Source: Acanthochromis polyacanthus (Eukaryota > Chordata > Actinopteri > Pomacentridae). From it: DNA of 64,000 bases. The notes under the pieces were generated by a model. That model was not told the origin of the DNA. It saw nothing but the letters and a program-made list of their open reading frames with translations, and did no database searches. How positions within the stretch are numbered: the stretch's first letter is position 1; every line of letters begins with the position of its first letter. Positions 36,547-46,403 of the stretch are shown here, piece after piece. Position numbers and translations under genes: made by a program. The stretch lies in NCBI RefSeq assembly GCF_021347895.1, contig NC_067116.1, positions 36,157,639 through 36,221,638 on the forward strand. The letters run 5' to 3'.

Positions 36547-36650
36547 CTTTCTGCAGCTCGAGTCAGGAAACAGCTTCTTCGTGTTGTATGCACACAGTCT
36601 GAGGTTGCATGGAGCTGGACGGTGGGCGGAGTGAAGCTTCTTCTATTTAT
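36547..36650 (-). promoter_or_regulatory. fmo: FMO-A1 TATA promoter and non-coding first exon
   Basis: On the minus strand ATAAATAG (36,650-36,643) is followed by CTTCACTCCGCCCACC, a GC-box-like motif. About 30 bp further a start site near 36,615 is expected. A consensus donor GCAGAAAG/GTAAGA ends the exon at 36,547. It would splice to the acceptor TTTTCATAG at 35,556, leaving 9 nt before the ATG. The same arrangement is kept in A2 and A3. A non-coding first exon is usual for vertebrate FMO genes. The start site is inferred. Confidence 0.65.
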
Positions 36651-37259
36651 CCTAAACTGAACCTGTGGCGTCACAGTTATTTAACAGGAGGGAAAGCAAA
36701 CAGACAAACACTACTCTATACCAAAACATTCCATACATGCTCCATTTTATAGTCAATGTCATGAACCCGAGAGGGTTTCTATCTTTACAAGTTAAAAGAA
36801 GCAAGATAAGCCAATGCCTTACATGCGTGTTGATGAGAAATGATGGTTTGAAGATGTATTTTAGCATTTTTTATTATTATTTGGAGTAATGCAACAGAAT
36901 GGTAACAGTTTGTTGCAAGTTTTCTGAAGACCTTATCAGGACAAAGCAAGCCCCACTACTGCAAAACTAAAGTACATCCACGCACAATGATGCATACTTC
37001 ATTCTTGTCATCATGTAAAGAATTTCACAATCAAATGAGTCATTTCAAGATCTATTTGTGTATTTTCACTCTCCAGTCATAATTACTGAACCTCATGTGA
37101 ACTTTAGTGCAATTCCAAGGCGCAAAGATGTTCCTTGAAGGTTTTTAATGCTGTTATAAACTTTTATAATTCATAGATTCCATTACATTTAAAATTATGA
37201 GTTATGATGAGATTTTCAAAACTTCTTTTCACAAAATCCATTTTTATCTTACACATACG

Positions 37260-38140
37260 TGATAGGACGGCCCAGTCGTTCTCCACTTATGCTGTTTGTG
37301 CGTATTGGATAAGGTGAATTGTGGTGTAGCTCTCTCAGCTGCTCACCGCTCATTGAATGCCGCTCAGCTGGAAGCAATTTTCTTGTTGCCCCTTGATTAC
37401 TGGGCGGAGCCACGCAGAGCTGCATCTGGGAGAGGGCGGCGCATCTCGCACATGCATCCGACAGGTGTGGCAGAATTCTCCCACTCCCCGGAAAAATATG
37501 ACTCCCCCTTCGCGTGAACGCCACTTGACGGATTTTCTGTTGTACCTTTACTGATTTTTGTTGTTGTTTTCCTCTGGTTTTCGGGTTAAATGGCGAAATA
37601 AATTAAGTACCGAAAAAAATTAAGTACCGAACTGTGGACATGTTTTCCTGTTAAATATAATAAGGTGACATATTTCTCCTCCTCTTCTCATCAGTATGTC
37701 CGCACCCTAAATGGCATCGGGGGAGATCCTATGCTGATGCTTCATTCATACGAGGACGTCAGGACAAGGTGTAATCGCCAAGTGTTGTTCATATTCTATC
37801 AGTGTTATGCACGTGCCAATAAAATAATTGTTAACTGAGAAAACGTTCTGTCTCCCTATTTAAAATCGGACTCCCCTAAGAATGCAAAACGTAGTACCAA
37901 AATATTTCTGGTACTTAAGTATAAAGACCAAATGCCTGGGAAGCTGCGTTGTCATTCCCGGGTCTCCACCTCTGCCGCTGCACTCATAGACATATACATA
38001 CAGTGCATGTCTATGTGTATATGGCCGCGCTACTGCTGTTCTGTCTGTCGGTTCAAGCTTTCTGCTCGTCTGCAAGTGTTTTATTGTTATTGTTCTTTTT
38101 CACCCTTATCTCTGTGTGTGCCCTGCTGCCTGGCACACCT
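37260..38140. other. Unassigned insertion sequence upstream of FMO-A1
   Basis: Homology with the A2 upstream region (ending near 53,560) stops at about 37,255. The following 0.9 kb is GC-richer, has no recognised coding content, and includes the inverted repeat GTACCAAAATATTTCTGGTAC near 37,899-37,919 and a CATAGACAT/ATGTCTATG hairpin at 37,986-38,016. It is probably mobile-element debris, but I cannot name a family. Confidence 0.4.
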
Positions 38141-38153
38141 GGGGGCATAGGCG

Positions 38154-38192
38154 TCAGTTTAGGGGGGGACGGTGGGGACGTGTCCCCCCCAC
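38154..38192. repeat. GC-rich palindrome
   Basis: The sequence runs GGCGTCAGTTTAGGGGGGGA, then CGGTGGGGACGTGTCCCCCC. The G run and C run can pair as GGGGGGAC/GTGTCCCCCC, giving a strong hairpin; the G runs could also form a quadruplex. Such motifs occur in dispersed repeats of fish, so this is likely part of one. Confidence 0.6.
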
Positions 38193-38498
38193 ACTTTTTG
38201 TCAGGGGTCATTTTGTCTCCAACACATTCAAATTCTTCACATGTAAGCCGTTGTAAACCCAGTTATTTTCAGTAGTATAGAAAATTCTGACGCTCCTGAA
38301 CGCACCATCCGCACTCGCACTCCGCACGCCGAGAGTTGCACAGACATGCAGCACACCTTCGTGAGGTCAAAAAAACCGCGCAGATGCTAAATTTGCGCCC
38401 GTGCCAAGTGGAAGCTCCGACCAGAGGCGTGCAGGGGCAAAATTTCGGCCAGGGAGAATTAGTTCTATAGCGGCCCACAGACCCTATCACCTACATGC

Positions 38499-38566
38499 AC
38501 CGATAGCGCAGCAGGTTGCGCCTTCGCCTTTGGTGTGATGGTTGTGAGTTCGAGCCCAGCTTGTGG
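38499..38566 (+). repeat. tRNA-like SINE head
   Basis: An A-box-like TAGCGCAGCAGG (38,504-38,515) and a B-box-like GAGTTCGAGCC (38,546-38,556) lie 30 nt apart, the layout of an internal Pol III promoter. The sequence does not fold into a convincing functional tRNA because the acceptor arm is not evident. It is therefore best read as the 5' head of a tRNA-derived SINE. Confidence 0.55.
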
Positions 38567-38876
38567 CATTTTGCCGCCGTTCTTCGACAGTGCTGCGGTC
38601 TCCGTCCCACCCACTTTTAAAAACAAACTGACGCCCTTTCCTGGGGGGTATTCCACGAAGCTGGCTAAAACTAGCTTAGCTTAGCTAGACTTTGTATTCC
38701 CATTATGGGAGACGCCAGCGTGTCGTCATTTGCTATGGTCACGTGGTACAAGACTGCTACTGGTTGGCAAGAACTGGCAGTAACATAACGGCTTGCTACG
38801 AGAACAGTATCGGGTTTGAAACAAATACGTAAAGTTATCGCTTTTCATGAATGAAATTGCACATGTATTTACCACA

Positions 38877-39056
38877 ATGGTAATATCGTGTGTAGTTGTT
38901 GGTTGTACGAAGCGTTTTGAGAAGGGATCGGGCTTGGAATTTCACCGAATACCGATGTCAGGAGAGAGAAGATGGCGGTGGCTTCAGCCATCTACAGGAA
39001 AAATTGTACCCCAGTAAGCAGCAGAGATCGTGTTTGTGGCTCCCACTTTTCTTCAG
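38877..39056 (+). pseudogene. THAP zinc-finger exon, one frameshift
   Basis: Reading from ATG at 38,877 gives MVISCVVVGCTKRFEKGSG, then LEFHRIPMSGERRWRWL. This is the first part of a THAP domain (C-x4-C, the FHRIP block and the invariant tryptophan). A single-base shift after WRWL restores AIYRKNCTPVSSRDRVCGSHF, which supplies the C-x2-H half of the zinc site. A GT donor follows at 39,057. All metal ligands are thus present but split over two frames. THAP domains bind DNA; here it belonged to a transposase or transposon-derived gene. Confidence 0.7.
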
Positions 39057-39272
39057 GTAAACTATTCAACAGTTTAGCATGTTTAGTATGTCCAACTTTG
39101 AGCTTATTTACCAAAAGATATTGATTTAGTGTCGCATCCTTCGCGTGAAGCGATCTCTACACTTTCGGTTTGGTTCAGTGTTGTCATGTGTTACCGATCG
39201 GTTTTAGGCGATGAAAGTATACTAAAGTCGATTGAAGTATATTCAATAACATCTCCTTAAGCCAGCAGCCTC

Positions 39273-39701
39273 CTATTTGTAACCACATTTGTTTCTGTAT
39301 GCGTCTAGCGATCGTTTTTTTAGAATTAAAAAATGCTGTGGGTCTGTTACTGTTACATAGAAGCCATACTGCAGACAAAAAAATACAGCAACGTATTGAC
39401 TTTTCTTTGACATCTTGTTGAAGATTAACAGAAGATATATTATTTTTAATTCATAATTATATATTTTTGGGTGGGCGAACTGCCCAGCGGTGTCAATCAA
39501 GTAAAAATAAATGTCGGTGAAGGAAATGTCCGGCCACAATGAAGGATCGTCAACCCACACAGTCTTCAAATTGTAGGGATCTGGCAAGGTTTTACTGTTT
39601 CTCTGATATCTCAGGTTACTCACGTATATTTGTCGGGCCTCAGGTGATAAGGATTGAGCATAATCGGACAATTTCACGGAAGGATAGTTCGCATCAGCCA
39701 T
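39273..39701 (-). pseudogene. Transposon-associated protein fragment (MADANYPSVKL family)
   Basis: From the ATG at 39,701-39,699 the frame reads MADANYPSVKLSDYAQSL, and later LPDPYNLKTVWVDDPSLWPD and ISFTDIYFYLIDTAGQF. The similarity to proteins I recall from repeated fish loci with SWIM or YqaJ-nuclease domains ends near 39,450; beyond that the frame runs into A/T-rich sequence. Only the N-terminal exon remains. It points toward the THAP exon, so the two genes were convergent. The family label is from memory and should be treated as tentative. Confidence 0.45.
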
Positions 39702-40508
39702 TGTTCCTCTGGTTCCTTTTGCCAACCAGCGCGGTAATCACGTGACTTCGTGACGTCACTGTTTGTAAACATTGGCGTCTCCCATAAGGGATATACGGGA
39801 ATACGGTCTAGCCCTCCTCCATTGACACATTTTGACAGGTTGTCAAGCTCCGAGCAGATCAGACCGAACCAATCAGAGCACCAGAGGCGGGAGTTAACGA
39901 TGCGTCATCTTCAGGGCCGAGATTACCCATCTAACACCTGTGCACCTCCCGCATACAAACGAAATGGCAACCGCAACAGAGCGAGGTTTCTCTCGTGCGC
40001 TTTCCTCTGTTTTGCACGGGCTGAATTTGTCCTTAAAACTGGTCGCCATAACTGTTAGGACTACTTCTTCTTCTTCTTCTTTTAATTCCGGCAGGCTGTA
40101 CGATAGAATGCGTAATGCTGCCCTCCACTGTTGAAAGGGAGAGCTTAAATTTTCCTCAGGACCCCTGTATGGCGAAGGAAGCTGTTAAAACTACAAAATA
40201 TCATGGCGGAAAGGCAGTTGTTAGGTCGCTTAGTGATTGCGTCACACATGTGTTACGCTGATTGGCTCTCTCCAATTCAAGCTGTGATCGGTAGTCCCGC
40301 CTCTGGGCTAGATTTGGTTCAATGGAGCAGTTCCAGACTGACTTTATGTGTATTTGTAATACACAATATAAAGGCTGTCTGGTCCCCAGGCAAGGCTAAA
40401 ACAGGCTGGGCTTACGCCGGTAAGCGTGGCTTGAACAAGCGGCAACTTTAATCTCAGCTGCAAGTAGTTCCACAAACGAGGCTCAGCTGTTTTTCAGAGA
40501 CGCTTATT

Positions 40509-40580
40509 CAAGCCAGGCTGATCCAAGCCAGGCTGATCCAAGCCAGGCTGATCCAAGCCAGGCTGATCCAAGCCAGGCTG
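40509..40580. repeat. 15-bp tandem repeat, 4.8 copies
   Basis: Unit CAAGCCAGGCTGATC repeated without change. Similar short AGCCAGGCT motifs occur singly near 40,380-40,480, so it may be an expanded subterminal repeat of the neighbouring transposon debris. The SAWLG-type frames over it are artefacts. Confidence 0.85.
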
Positions 40581-41044
40581 AGCGCGCGTCCGGGCGAGAT
40601 AAAAAGCCCAGACGTGTCGATCGTCGAAATGATGATATTATGTCCAAAAACAGAGCGGAGACTTTGGCTGAATCCCAAACCGCCCCCTGCACACTCCCCT
40701 CCACTACCGAGTGTCACTCCAAAAGAAGTCACACTCGCAGCTGTGGAGGGCACCTATTATTGAAGGGGGAGGGTATAAATACGATCGTCAGGAATGGGAC
40801 GCCCTGTCGCCTCACCGGAAAACGGAAGACGTCATCGCCATGGTAACACAAAGACGCCTACTGTCATGGCTGTAGCGCTGTGGCACAGGTTGCAACTAAC
40901 AAGGATCGCTGCAGCTTCCAGAAGACGAAAGCATCCCACTTTTTTTTCACTCACATGTTTTCCAATCCTATTATCTGGCATTTCAAATCCAACAAATGAA
41001 TAAATGAATAAATGAATTCTGTCAGTTGTGTTCAAATTTTAAGG

Positions 41045-41536
41045 TGTCAGAGGGTGCACAATTAAATCAAACGTCAGCAGAGAAGAAGATTTGTTTCTTT
41101 TGATTTATCTTTATACACCACTCTTTTTGTGATGCTCTGTTAGTGTGAAAAAGGCGTGGGAGAAATAAAGGACACATGTGGAACTCACATCAATGGCTGA
41201 ATCCCAAACCGCCCCCGACACACTACCCCTCCGTTTGCGCGTTCCCGTGGAGGGTCCTCCATATTAAGGGCCGTCCCAAACCGCGTAGTGCGGAGGGACT
41301 GTTCAGCCCTTAAATAGCGAGTCTGCATCGATGCTCACTCTGGACAACTTTTTCAGGAAGTGCAACGTCAAAATGGAGGAGGAAACAACATATCGATGTG
41401 AGTTCCACATGTGTCCATTATTTCTCCCACGCCTTTTTCACACTGACAGAACATCACAGAAAGAGTGGTGAAAAAAGATAAAAGAAACAAATCTTCTTCT
41501 CTGCTGACGTTTGATTTAATTGTGCACCCTCTGACA
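41045..41536. repeat. Large inverted repeat (two arms of about 145-150 bp)
   Basis: 41,045-41,195 and 41,392-41,536 are reverse complements with about one mismatch or indel per 12-15 bases (for example CACATGTGGAACTCACAT against ATGTGAGTTCCACATGTG). The loop of about 196 bp contains GGCTGAATCCCAAACCGCCC and CCGTCCCAAACCGCGTAG motifs; the first also occurs at 40,669-40,688. It looks like a foldback element or a nested hAT-like MITE. Confidence 0.85.
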
Positions 41537-42340
41537 ATTACAAGGAGCAAGAGAGTTTTATGAAGATTTTCTATTGATCAGTGTCAGACAGTCCTGTTTG
41601 CATTTCTTATGAAGTTTTAGACTTAACAGTCTCCATTACAAGAACTGAAATGCACATTCATGTTAAGAACACAAAAACATCAAGGTAATTCTTTCAAGGA
41701 GTTGGTGGAGTTTAGTGAAAACAGAAGCCAAACAAGAGCTGTTGAGTTATCACAGATTAACTCGATCAGTTACCTATGAATGTTCTGTCATTGTATGAAG
41801 TTTTATAATAATAATAATTATTATGATTATTATATTTTTCACTCGAAGGACTAAAATATACTTGATGTCCTCATGCATGTTGTGACTCAAAAATCAAAAT
41901 TGTGCAGAATCCTGTCAAGAAGTTTATGTAGTTTAGTGAAAACAAAGCTAAGCAAATGTTAAGAGTTACAAATTAAATTAATTAGTCCTGAATTATGGAG
42001 AGACGTGCTCTTCAAACTTGTCCAGTTGTGCAGATGATTGATGTAGGAAATCACTCACTCACATGTAAACATGTAAACTGTTGTGCAATCACAAAGAGCA
42101 ATGACGCTTCATGAAGGATCTTCCACAAACCAAAGTCAGAGGCCTGACTACACTTGTCAAGAAGCCCTTATGATAACCAGGTTCCACTACAACGTTACTT
42201 TATTAGGGCAAAGTTGAACTAATGTCTAGTTCAAAGTTATGAGGTGTGACAGCGTAAAACTAGCTGAGTTATATTGCCTTCAGAGAACAGAAAACCTAAG
42301 AAAGGAATTATTTTGATGACCATGGAAAAAAGATAAAGAT
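41537..42340. repeat. Spacer repeat block (matches 54,335-54,690)
   Basis: 41,537-41,930 is closely similar to 54,335-54,690 in the A2-A3 spacer (shared GAAGATTTTCTATTGATCAG and AACTGAAATGCACATTCATG). Within it, a motif of TTACAAGGAG-type sequence followed by TTTATGAAG recurs at about 42,087, pointing to a degenerate tandem unit. It surrounds the FMO C-terminal relic at 41,993-42,046. Confidence 0.65.
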
Positions 42341-42354
42341 ACACAGCAAGCTTC

Positions 42355-43034
42355 CACCAGGTCTGTGACACTATCTGCAGCAAGATCATGTTGTAGGTCT
42401 TTGGAGCTGGTCTGTGGGTTGAGTTTGACTGTTCTCACCATCCTTCACCTCTGCTTATCTGAGATTTTTCTTGACCTGCCACTCCGGGCCTTAACGAGAA
42501 CTGTGCCTGTGGTCTTCCATTTCCTCTCTATGTTCCTCACAGTGAAAACTGACAGCTGAAATCTCTGAGCTAGCTTTTTGGATCCTTCCCCTAAACCATG
42601 ATGTTGAAAAGTCTTTGCTTTCAGGTCATTTGACAGTTGTTTTGAGGCTCCCATGTTGCCACTCTTCAGAGAAGATGCAAAGAGGAGAACAACTTGCAAT
42701 TGGCCACCTTAAATACCCTTTCTCATGATTGGCTCCACCTGTGTATGTAGGTCAAGGGTCAATGAGCTTACCAAACAAATTTTGTGTTCCAATATTTAGT
42801 GCTAAAGGTATTCAAATCAAAAAAACAACAAGGGTGCCCAAATTTTTGCACCTGCCTACTTTTGTTTAAATAATTATTGCACACTTTCTGTAAATCCGAT
42901 AAACTTCATTTCACTTCTCATATATCAGTGTTTGTCTGCTATATTTAAGTGAAATTGCTGATCCGAACAACCAGTGATTTATAAAGGAAAATCTTGAAAA
43001 TTATCAGGGGTGCCCCCACTTTTGCATACCACTG
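42355..43034 (-). mobile_element. Truncated Tc1 element of a second family
   Basis: The right end reads CTTTTGCATACCACTG next to TA, a Tc1-type terminus. Minus-strand coding starts at 42,654 (MGASKQLSNDLKAKTFQHHG) and continues KLAQRFQLSVFTVRNIERKW and TGTVLVKARSGRSRKISDKQ to a TGA at 42,445. The frame continues after it as MVRTVKLNPQTSSKDLQHDL to about 42,365 and then stops. This is the N-terminal helix-turn-helix half only; the catalytic half and left end are gone. It differs in sequence from the intact element in FMO-A1. It sits inside the FMO-B1 pseudogene, where exons 6-8 would be expected. Confidence 0.8.
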
Positions 43035-43637
43035 TATATGATCGATGTAGGAGACGCATCTCAGAGACACATTAGGTAGATTGTCACAGTGTGAGATGGA
43101 AGTCACTGTTGGAAAAAATAGTTTGTTACCTTTGTTTCACATGAAACCACAAAAATGTTTCTAATTATTCATTTAGCCCATTTAGGGTTCAAACTCTTCT
43201 TATATAAATCTTTTGTTTGTTTGTTTGTTTTTTTAAAATTTGCACTTGAACACTTAAGATCATGATTATCTGTCCATGACACTGTATGAACTGGAGTGTG
43301 AACTATGTATGTGCGGAGAAACTGTGGCTTTTAGAACTAAATGGATTCACAAAATAAATGCACAAATGCACAACAGGAACATGTTTCTGCGTGAGTGAAC
43401 TTTTTATCTGCTGTTTTTGCAGAAGCATTATCAAACACTAAGAACACCTCTAAGCTTTTTTTCTGGCGCCATCTGGAGGACAAACTTCAAACTTTGACAA
43501 CAAACAACAAAGACGTGTTCAATTTTTTTGATAAAAGATTCACAAATTGAGTCACACCCTTTAAATAAACTTTTAAGTGAAATGTTAACCAAAGAAACCA
43601 CAATAAAAACATTATTATGTGGAATATGATACGTTAC
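43035..43637. other. B1 remnant interior, nothing recognised
   Basis: About 600 bp between the Tc1 fragment and exon 5 of the FMO-B1 relic, holding no recognised exon. A short (TTTG)n run lies near 43,212-43,231. Confidence 0.5.
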
Positions 43638-44384
43638 GTGTGCTTTGGTTGAAGGCCGTATAGTTTGTGGTCAAACGGTTCATTCAGCTTCTTCTCCAAC
43701 ATCTTACTGGTCCATGAGGGGAAGAGCTTCTGTATCAGATTGTCCATTCGAGAAACATAAACGATGTCAGCTGTGCTCAGGTATACCTGCAGGTCAGAGA
43801 GGTTTCAGGATCATGAGCTCAGATTTCAATATGAAACTGCAGTGCTAGTTTGTCGTTGCGGAAAAAGCCTGAAGTGCAGAAATGTTCATTTGTGTACCTT
43901 CTCTGCAACTCTGCTGATATCAACTGCAATATCAGCTCCAGAGTTCCCCATCCCGATCACCACCACTCTCTTTCCCTCCAAACCCTCAGCACTGCGGTAA
44001 TCCCAGCTCCCAGCTGTGGAAATATCTGCCTTGGAAGCTCTCGATACCTGCGATGCAACAAAGAAATCAAATTACAGTAGCTTGCACATACAGAAAGCTC
44101 ATTATTAACGGACTGTTGTATCCTCAATGCAGAACATTTATTATGTGACATCTGGAGTTGGAAGAAGAGCTGCTGCAGAATGGTTCTCTGTTCAGTTTAC
44201 CTGGGAAGTCCTTGAGCGGCAGGTGAGGTTGAGTGAAATGTCCGGTGCAAACTATCACTGCATCGAAAACATGCGTCTCTGCCTCACACTGGCCACAGCA
44301 GTCTGACACCCAAACAAACAAACAAACAGCGTTGAAATATCCTTCAGTGCAAACCCAGCTACATTTCTTTAGTTCCAAAAACAT

Positions 44385-44818
44385 TCTGCAAAGTTCTTGT
44401 GATAGTTTTAAGTGGGAGGTTTTCTTTAAGTTTCCAGAATCTTCTACTTATAGCCAGGTGACACTCACTAAAGATGTTCTACAGGTGATAACACTGCTAG
44501 ACCATCGCATCCGAACATTCTTCAAACATTTCCTAAATGTCGCAATGTGAATGTTGTTCTTTTGTTATCCTGCAGCGTTGTGGGAATGTTTTGTAATGTG
44601 TTACTTCAGCAACATCCCTAAAACATTCTCTTTGCAGGAAAAATGTTCTATCTTTGTTGATTTCATTTCATTCCAGGACAGTTTGATGAAAAATGTTCTA
44701 TCATCTGAGGCTTTGATAACATCTTAAAAAAGTTTTGAGAAATGTTGGTTTGAGAACATTCGTCCTTTGTTGTGTTCAAGCATCATCTAAATGCTGCAGC
44801 TAAAACATTCTTACATTA
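44385..44818. repeat. Unclassified repeat rich in GAACATTC / AATGTTC
   Basis: The motifs ACATTC, AATGTT and their complements recur many times (for example AACATTCTTCAAACATT and GAACATTCGTCC). The density suggests a decayed inverted-repeat element or a low-order satellite. It lies exactly between the B1 relic and the start of the A2 duplication unit. I cannot assign a family. Confidence 0.45.
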
Positions 44819-46403
44819 GAAGTGCACATTTTTAAACTAGCAGTTGTGCGACTGTGTAAACACCGCAGTTATCTGTTATTATGCATCAATAACTTACTGC
44901 ACACACCCAGAGGTTCAATCCTCAGGTAAATATTGAGGCTTTAGAAACTTTTTTTACTTACTTTCTTGGTGCATCTGAGGGTAACTGCATAATATTCTAT
45001 AAAGTTGAGTCTTGGTGTTAATGAAAGAGCTAGATGCTTAAAAAAGTACTGTTTATATTGATTAAAAGCACCTTTGATTAGTGACCCACATTGAATTGTT
45101 CCTTTGCCAAAAGCTCTGCATAATCTGGCAATTCAGTTGGCAGAATGATGAGTGAACATTTATGTGACTGTATTGATTTATCACACACTGCATGTCAGCG
45201 TAACTCCTGCTATACCTGATGTAGAAAAGAAAACCTCAGTATTATTCTTAGGTTTCTCAAGTTAAAAGAAAACCTATTAGGATGCTAGAGTTTGGAGATA
45301 AAATGAAAGAAGTTTTTGACCGCAACAGAAAACATTTGCTTTTACAAACAACACTAAAAACAAGCTTTAACAGCTGCAGCAAATAAAGATTTAACTGTTT
45401 TCTAAGCTTATATAACTGAAGACCTGATGACTGATTTGGGAGGGATAAAAAGTTCAAGCTCTGCAATTTCTAGTGTTGGACCCAGGTTTATTTATACAGT
45501 TACACCACATTTTTGATAGGTCAATCTCTTGTTAAGAATACAATAAAACATTTTAACCAGACTAGTTTCGGGAACTTTTCAAAATATGACATCAAAATGT
45601 TTTGGGTAATTGATTTTTTCTCCTTTGGCATTGTAAAAAGCATTTGGATGCAACCAGTTCTGCATTATTTAATGTGAGTAAACCTGAACAATTCTATGAC
45701 TATAAAGAAAGAACAAGACAAAAATCAAAGCATGTGAAAGCAGCTTTACATTACACTGTTTCTTCTCAGCCTTCTTTATCATCACATTCCGGTATTGCAA
45801 AAAACAAAACATAACATTTTAAAAGCTTATTTAAAACATTTTCTTTAACAAGTTTACTTCAAATTGCAATTGATGTGAAGTTCATATTGATGCATATTGA
45901 ACTTCGCCATAAATCGTGGAATCCGTCATTTTAAACACTGAAAATCTAAATCTATCATTTATTTCTTTGCACACATACATAACATAGTAAGATTTTGAAA
46001 AAAGACATTATACAGAAGATATTACAAGCAAAAATGATTTATGAAAATACATTCCCTCAGAAATGGACAACACAAAGCAAAAGAAATGCAATGTACGTAG
46101 TTATGATACACTCTGTCAAGCAAAACAAATGAGCTAATTAGATAAAGAGTCTTCAAGTCAAATACTTCTTAAACTATTCAGTAAAAAACAGAAGCAAAAC
46201 ATATTTGTGAATTGGACATTAATTAATAAAAGAATCTGCTGAATAAATCTTTTAGTTTCAGTCGAGCTGACCTTCAAAGTTATCATACAATTACATCATT
46301 GACTAACATATCAGTAAATTGTCAATTTCAGACATTGGTGTAGTTTAGTGCAGACGTTTGCTGAGCAAACATTCAAAGAGGGATCACAGATGAAGCTGAC
46401 TGG
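44819..46403. repeat. 3' flank of FMO-A2, duplicate of 27,558-29,144
   Basis: Near-identical copy of the A1 downstream flank, including the candidate poly(A) signal near 45,960. The two flanks start at the same base pattern, which defines the left edge of the A1/A2 duplication. Confidence 0.85.

Larger units (their letters stand above)
38640..40600. mobile_element. Decayed two-gene DNA transposon debris (THAP type)
   Basis: The left edge reads GGGGGGTATTCCACGAAGC with GCTAGCTTAGCTTAGC-like subterminal repeats. A THAP exon on the plus strand (38,877-39,056) faces a minus-strand exon relic (39,450-39,701). Inside, TATGGGAGACGCCA at about 38,704 and its complement TGGCGTCTCCCATA at about 39,773 form an inverted pair. 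The right part includes ATGGCAACCGCAACAGAGCG at 39,964 and repeats of AGCCAGGCTGATCC. THAP-type transposases occur in P-like, Kolobok and some Harbinger/ISL2EU-related elements; I cannot decide among these, and more than one element may be present. Confidence 0.5.
41993..44304 (-). pseudogene. FMO-B1 pseudogene (exons 3, 4, 5 and the end of exon 9)
   Basis: Minus-strand pieces in gene order: part of exon 3 (about 44,304-44,201: ETHVFDAVIVCTGHFTQPHL), exon 4 (44,047-43,898: GIESFQGRYFHS, then VVVIGMGNSGADIAVDISRV), exon 5 (43,786-43,638: YLSTADIVYVSRMDN to FDHKLYGLQPKH) and the C-terminus (42,046-41,993: LHQSSAQLDKFEEHVSP and stop). Exon 4 is 150 nt against 143 in the intact genes because of a 7-bp duplication (AGCTGGG repeated), which breaks the frame. 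Exon 5 is 48 nt short, lacking the RRGAW block. Exons 1, 2, 6, 7 and 8 are missing. The residues differ clearly from A1-A3, so this is another FMO lineage, closest by eye to FMO5-type sequences. Confidence 0.85.

Noticed and set aside
37249..37554. Small gene or second promoter in the GC-rich stretch upstream of FMO-A1
   Set aside because: No splice sites, conserved peptide or start context; the stretch is absent upstream of A2 and A3 and is probably inserted DNA.
38499..38566. Functional tRNA gene
   Set aside because: Box motifs are present but no convincing acceptor stem or anticodon arm can be drawn, so a SINE head is more likely.
40504..40753. Minus-strand frames with repeated GSAWL
   Set aside because: They translate the 15-bp tandem repeat and stop right after it.
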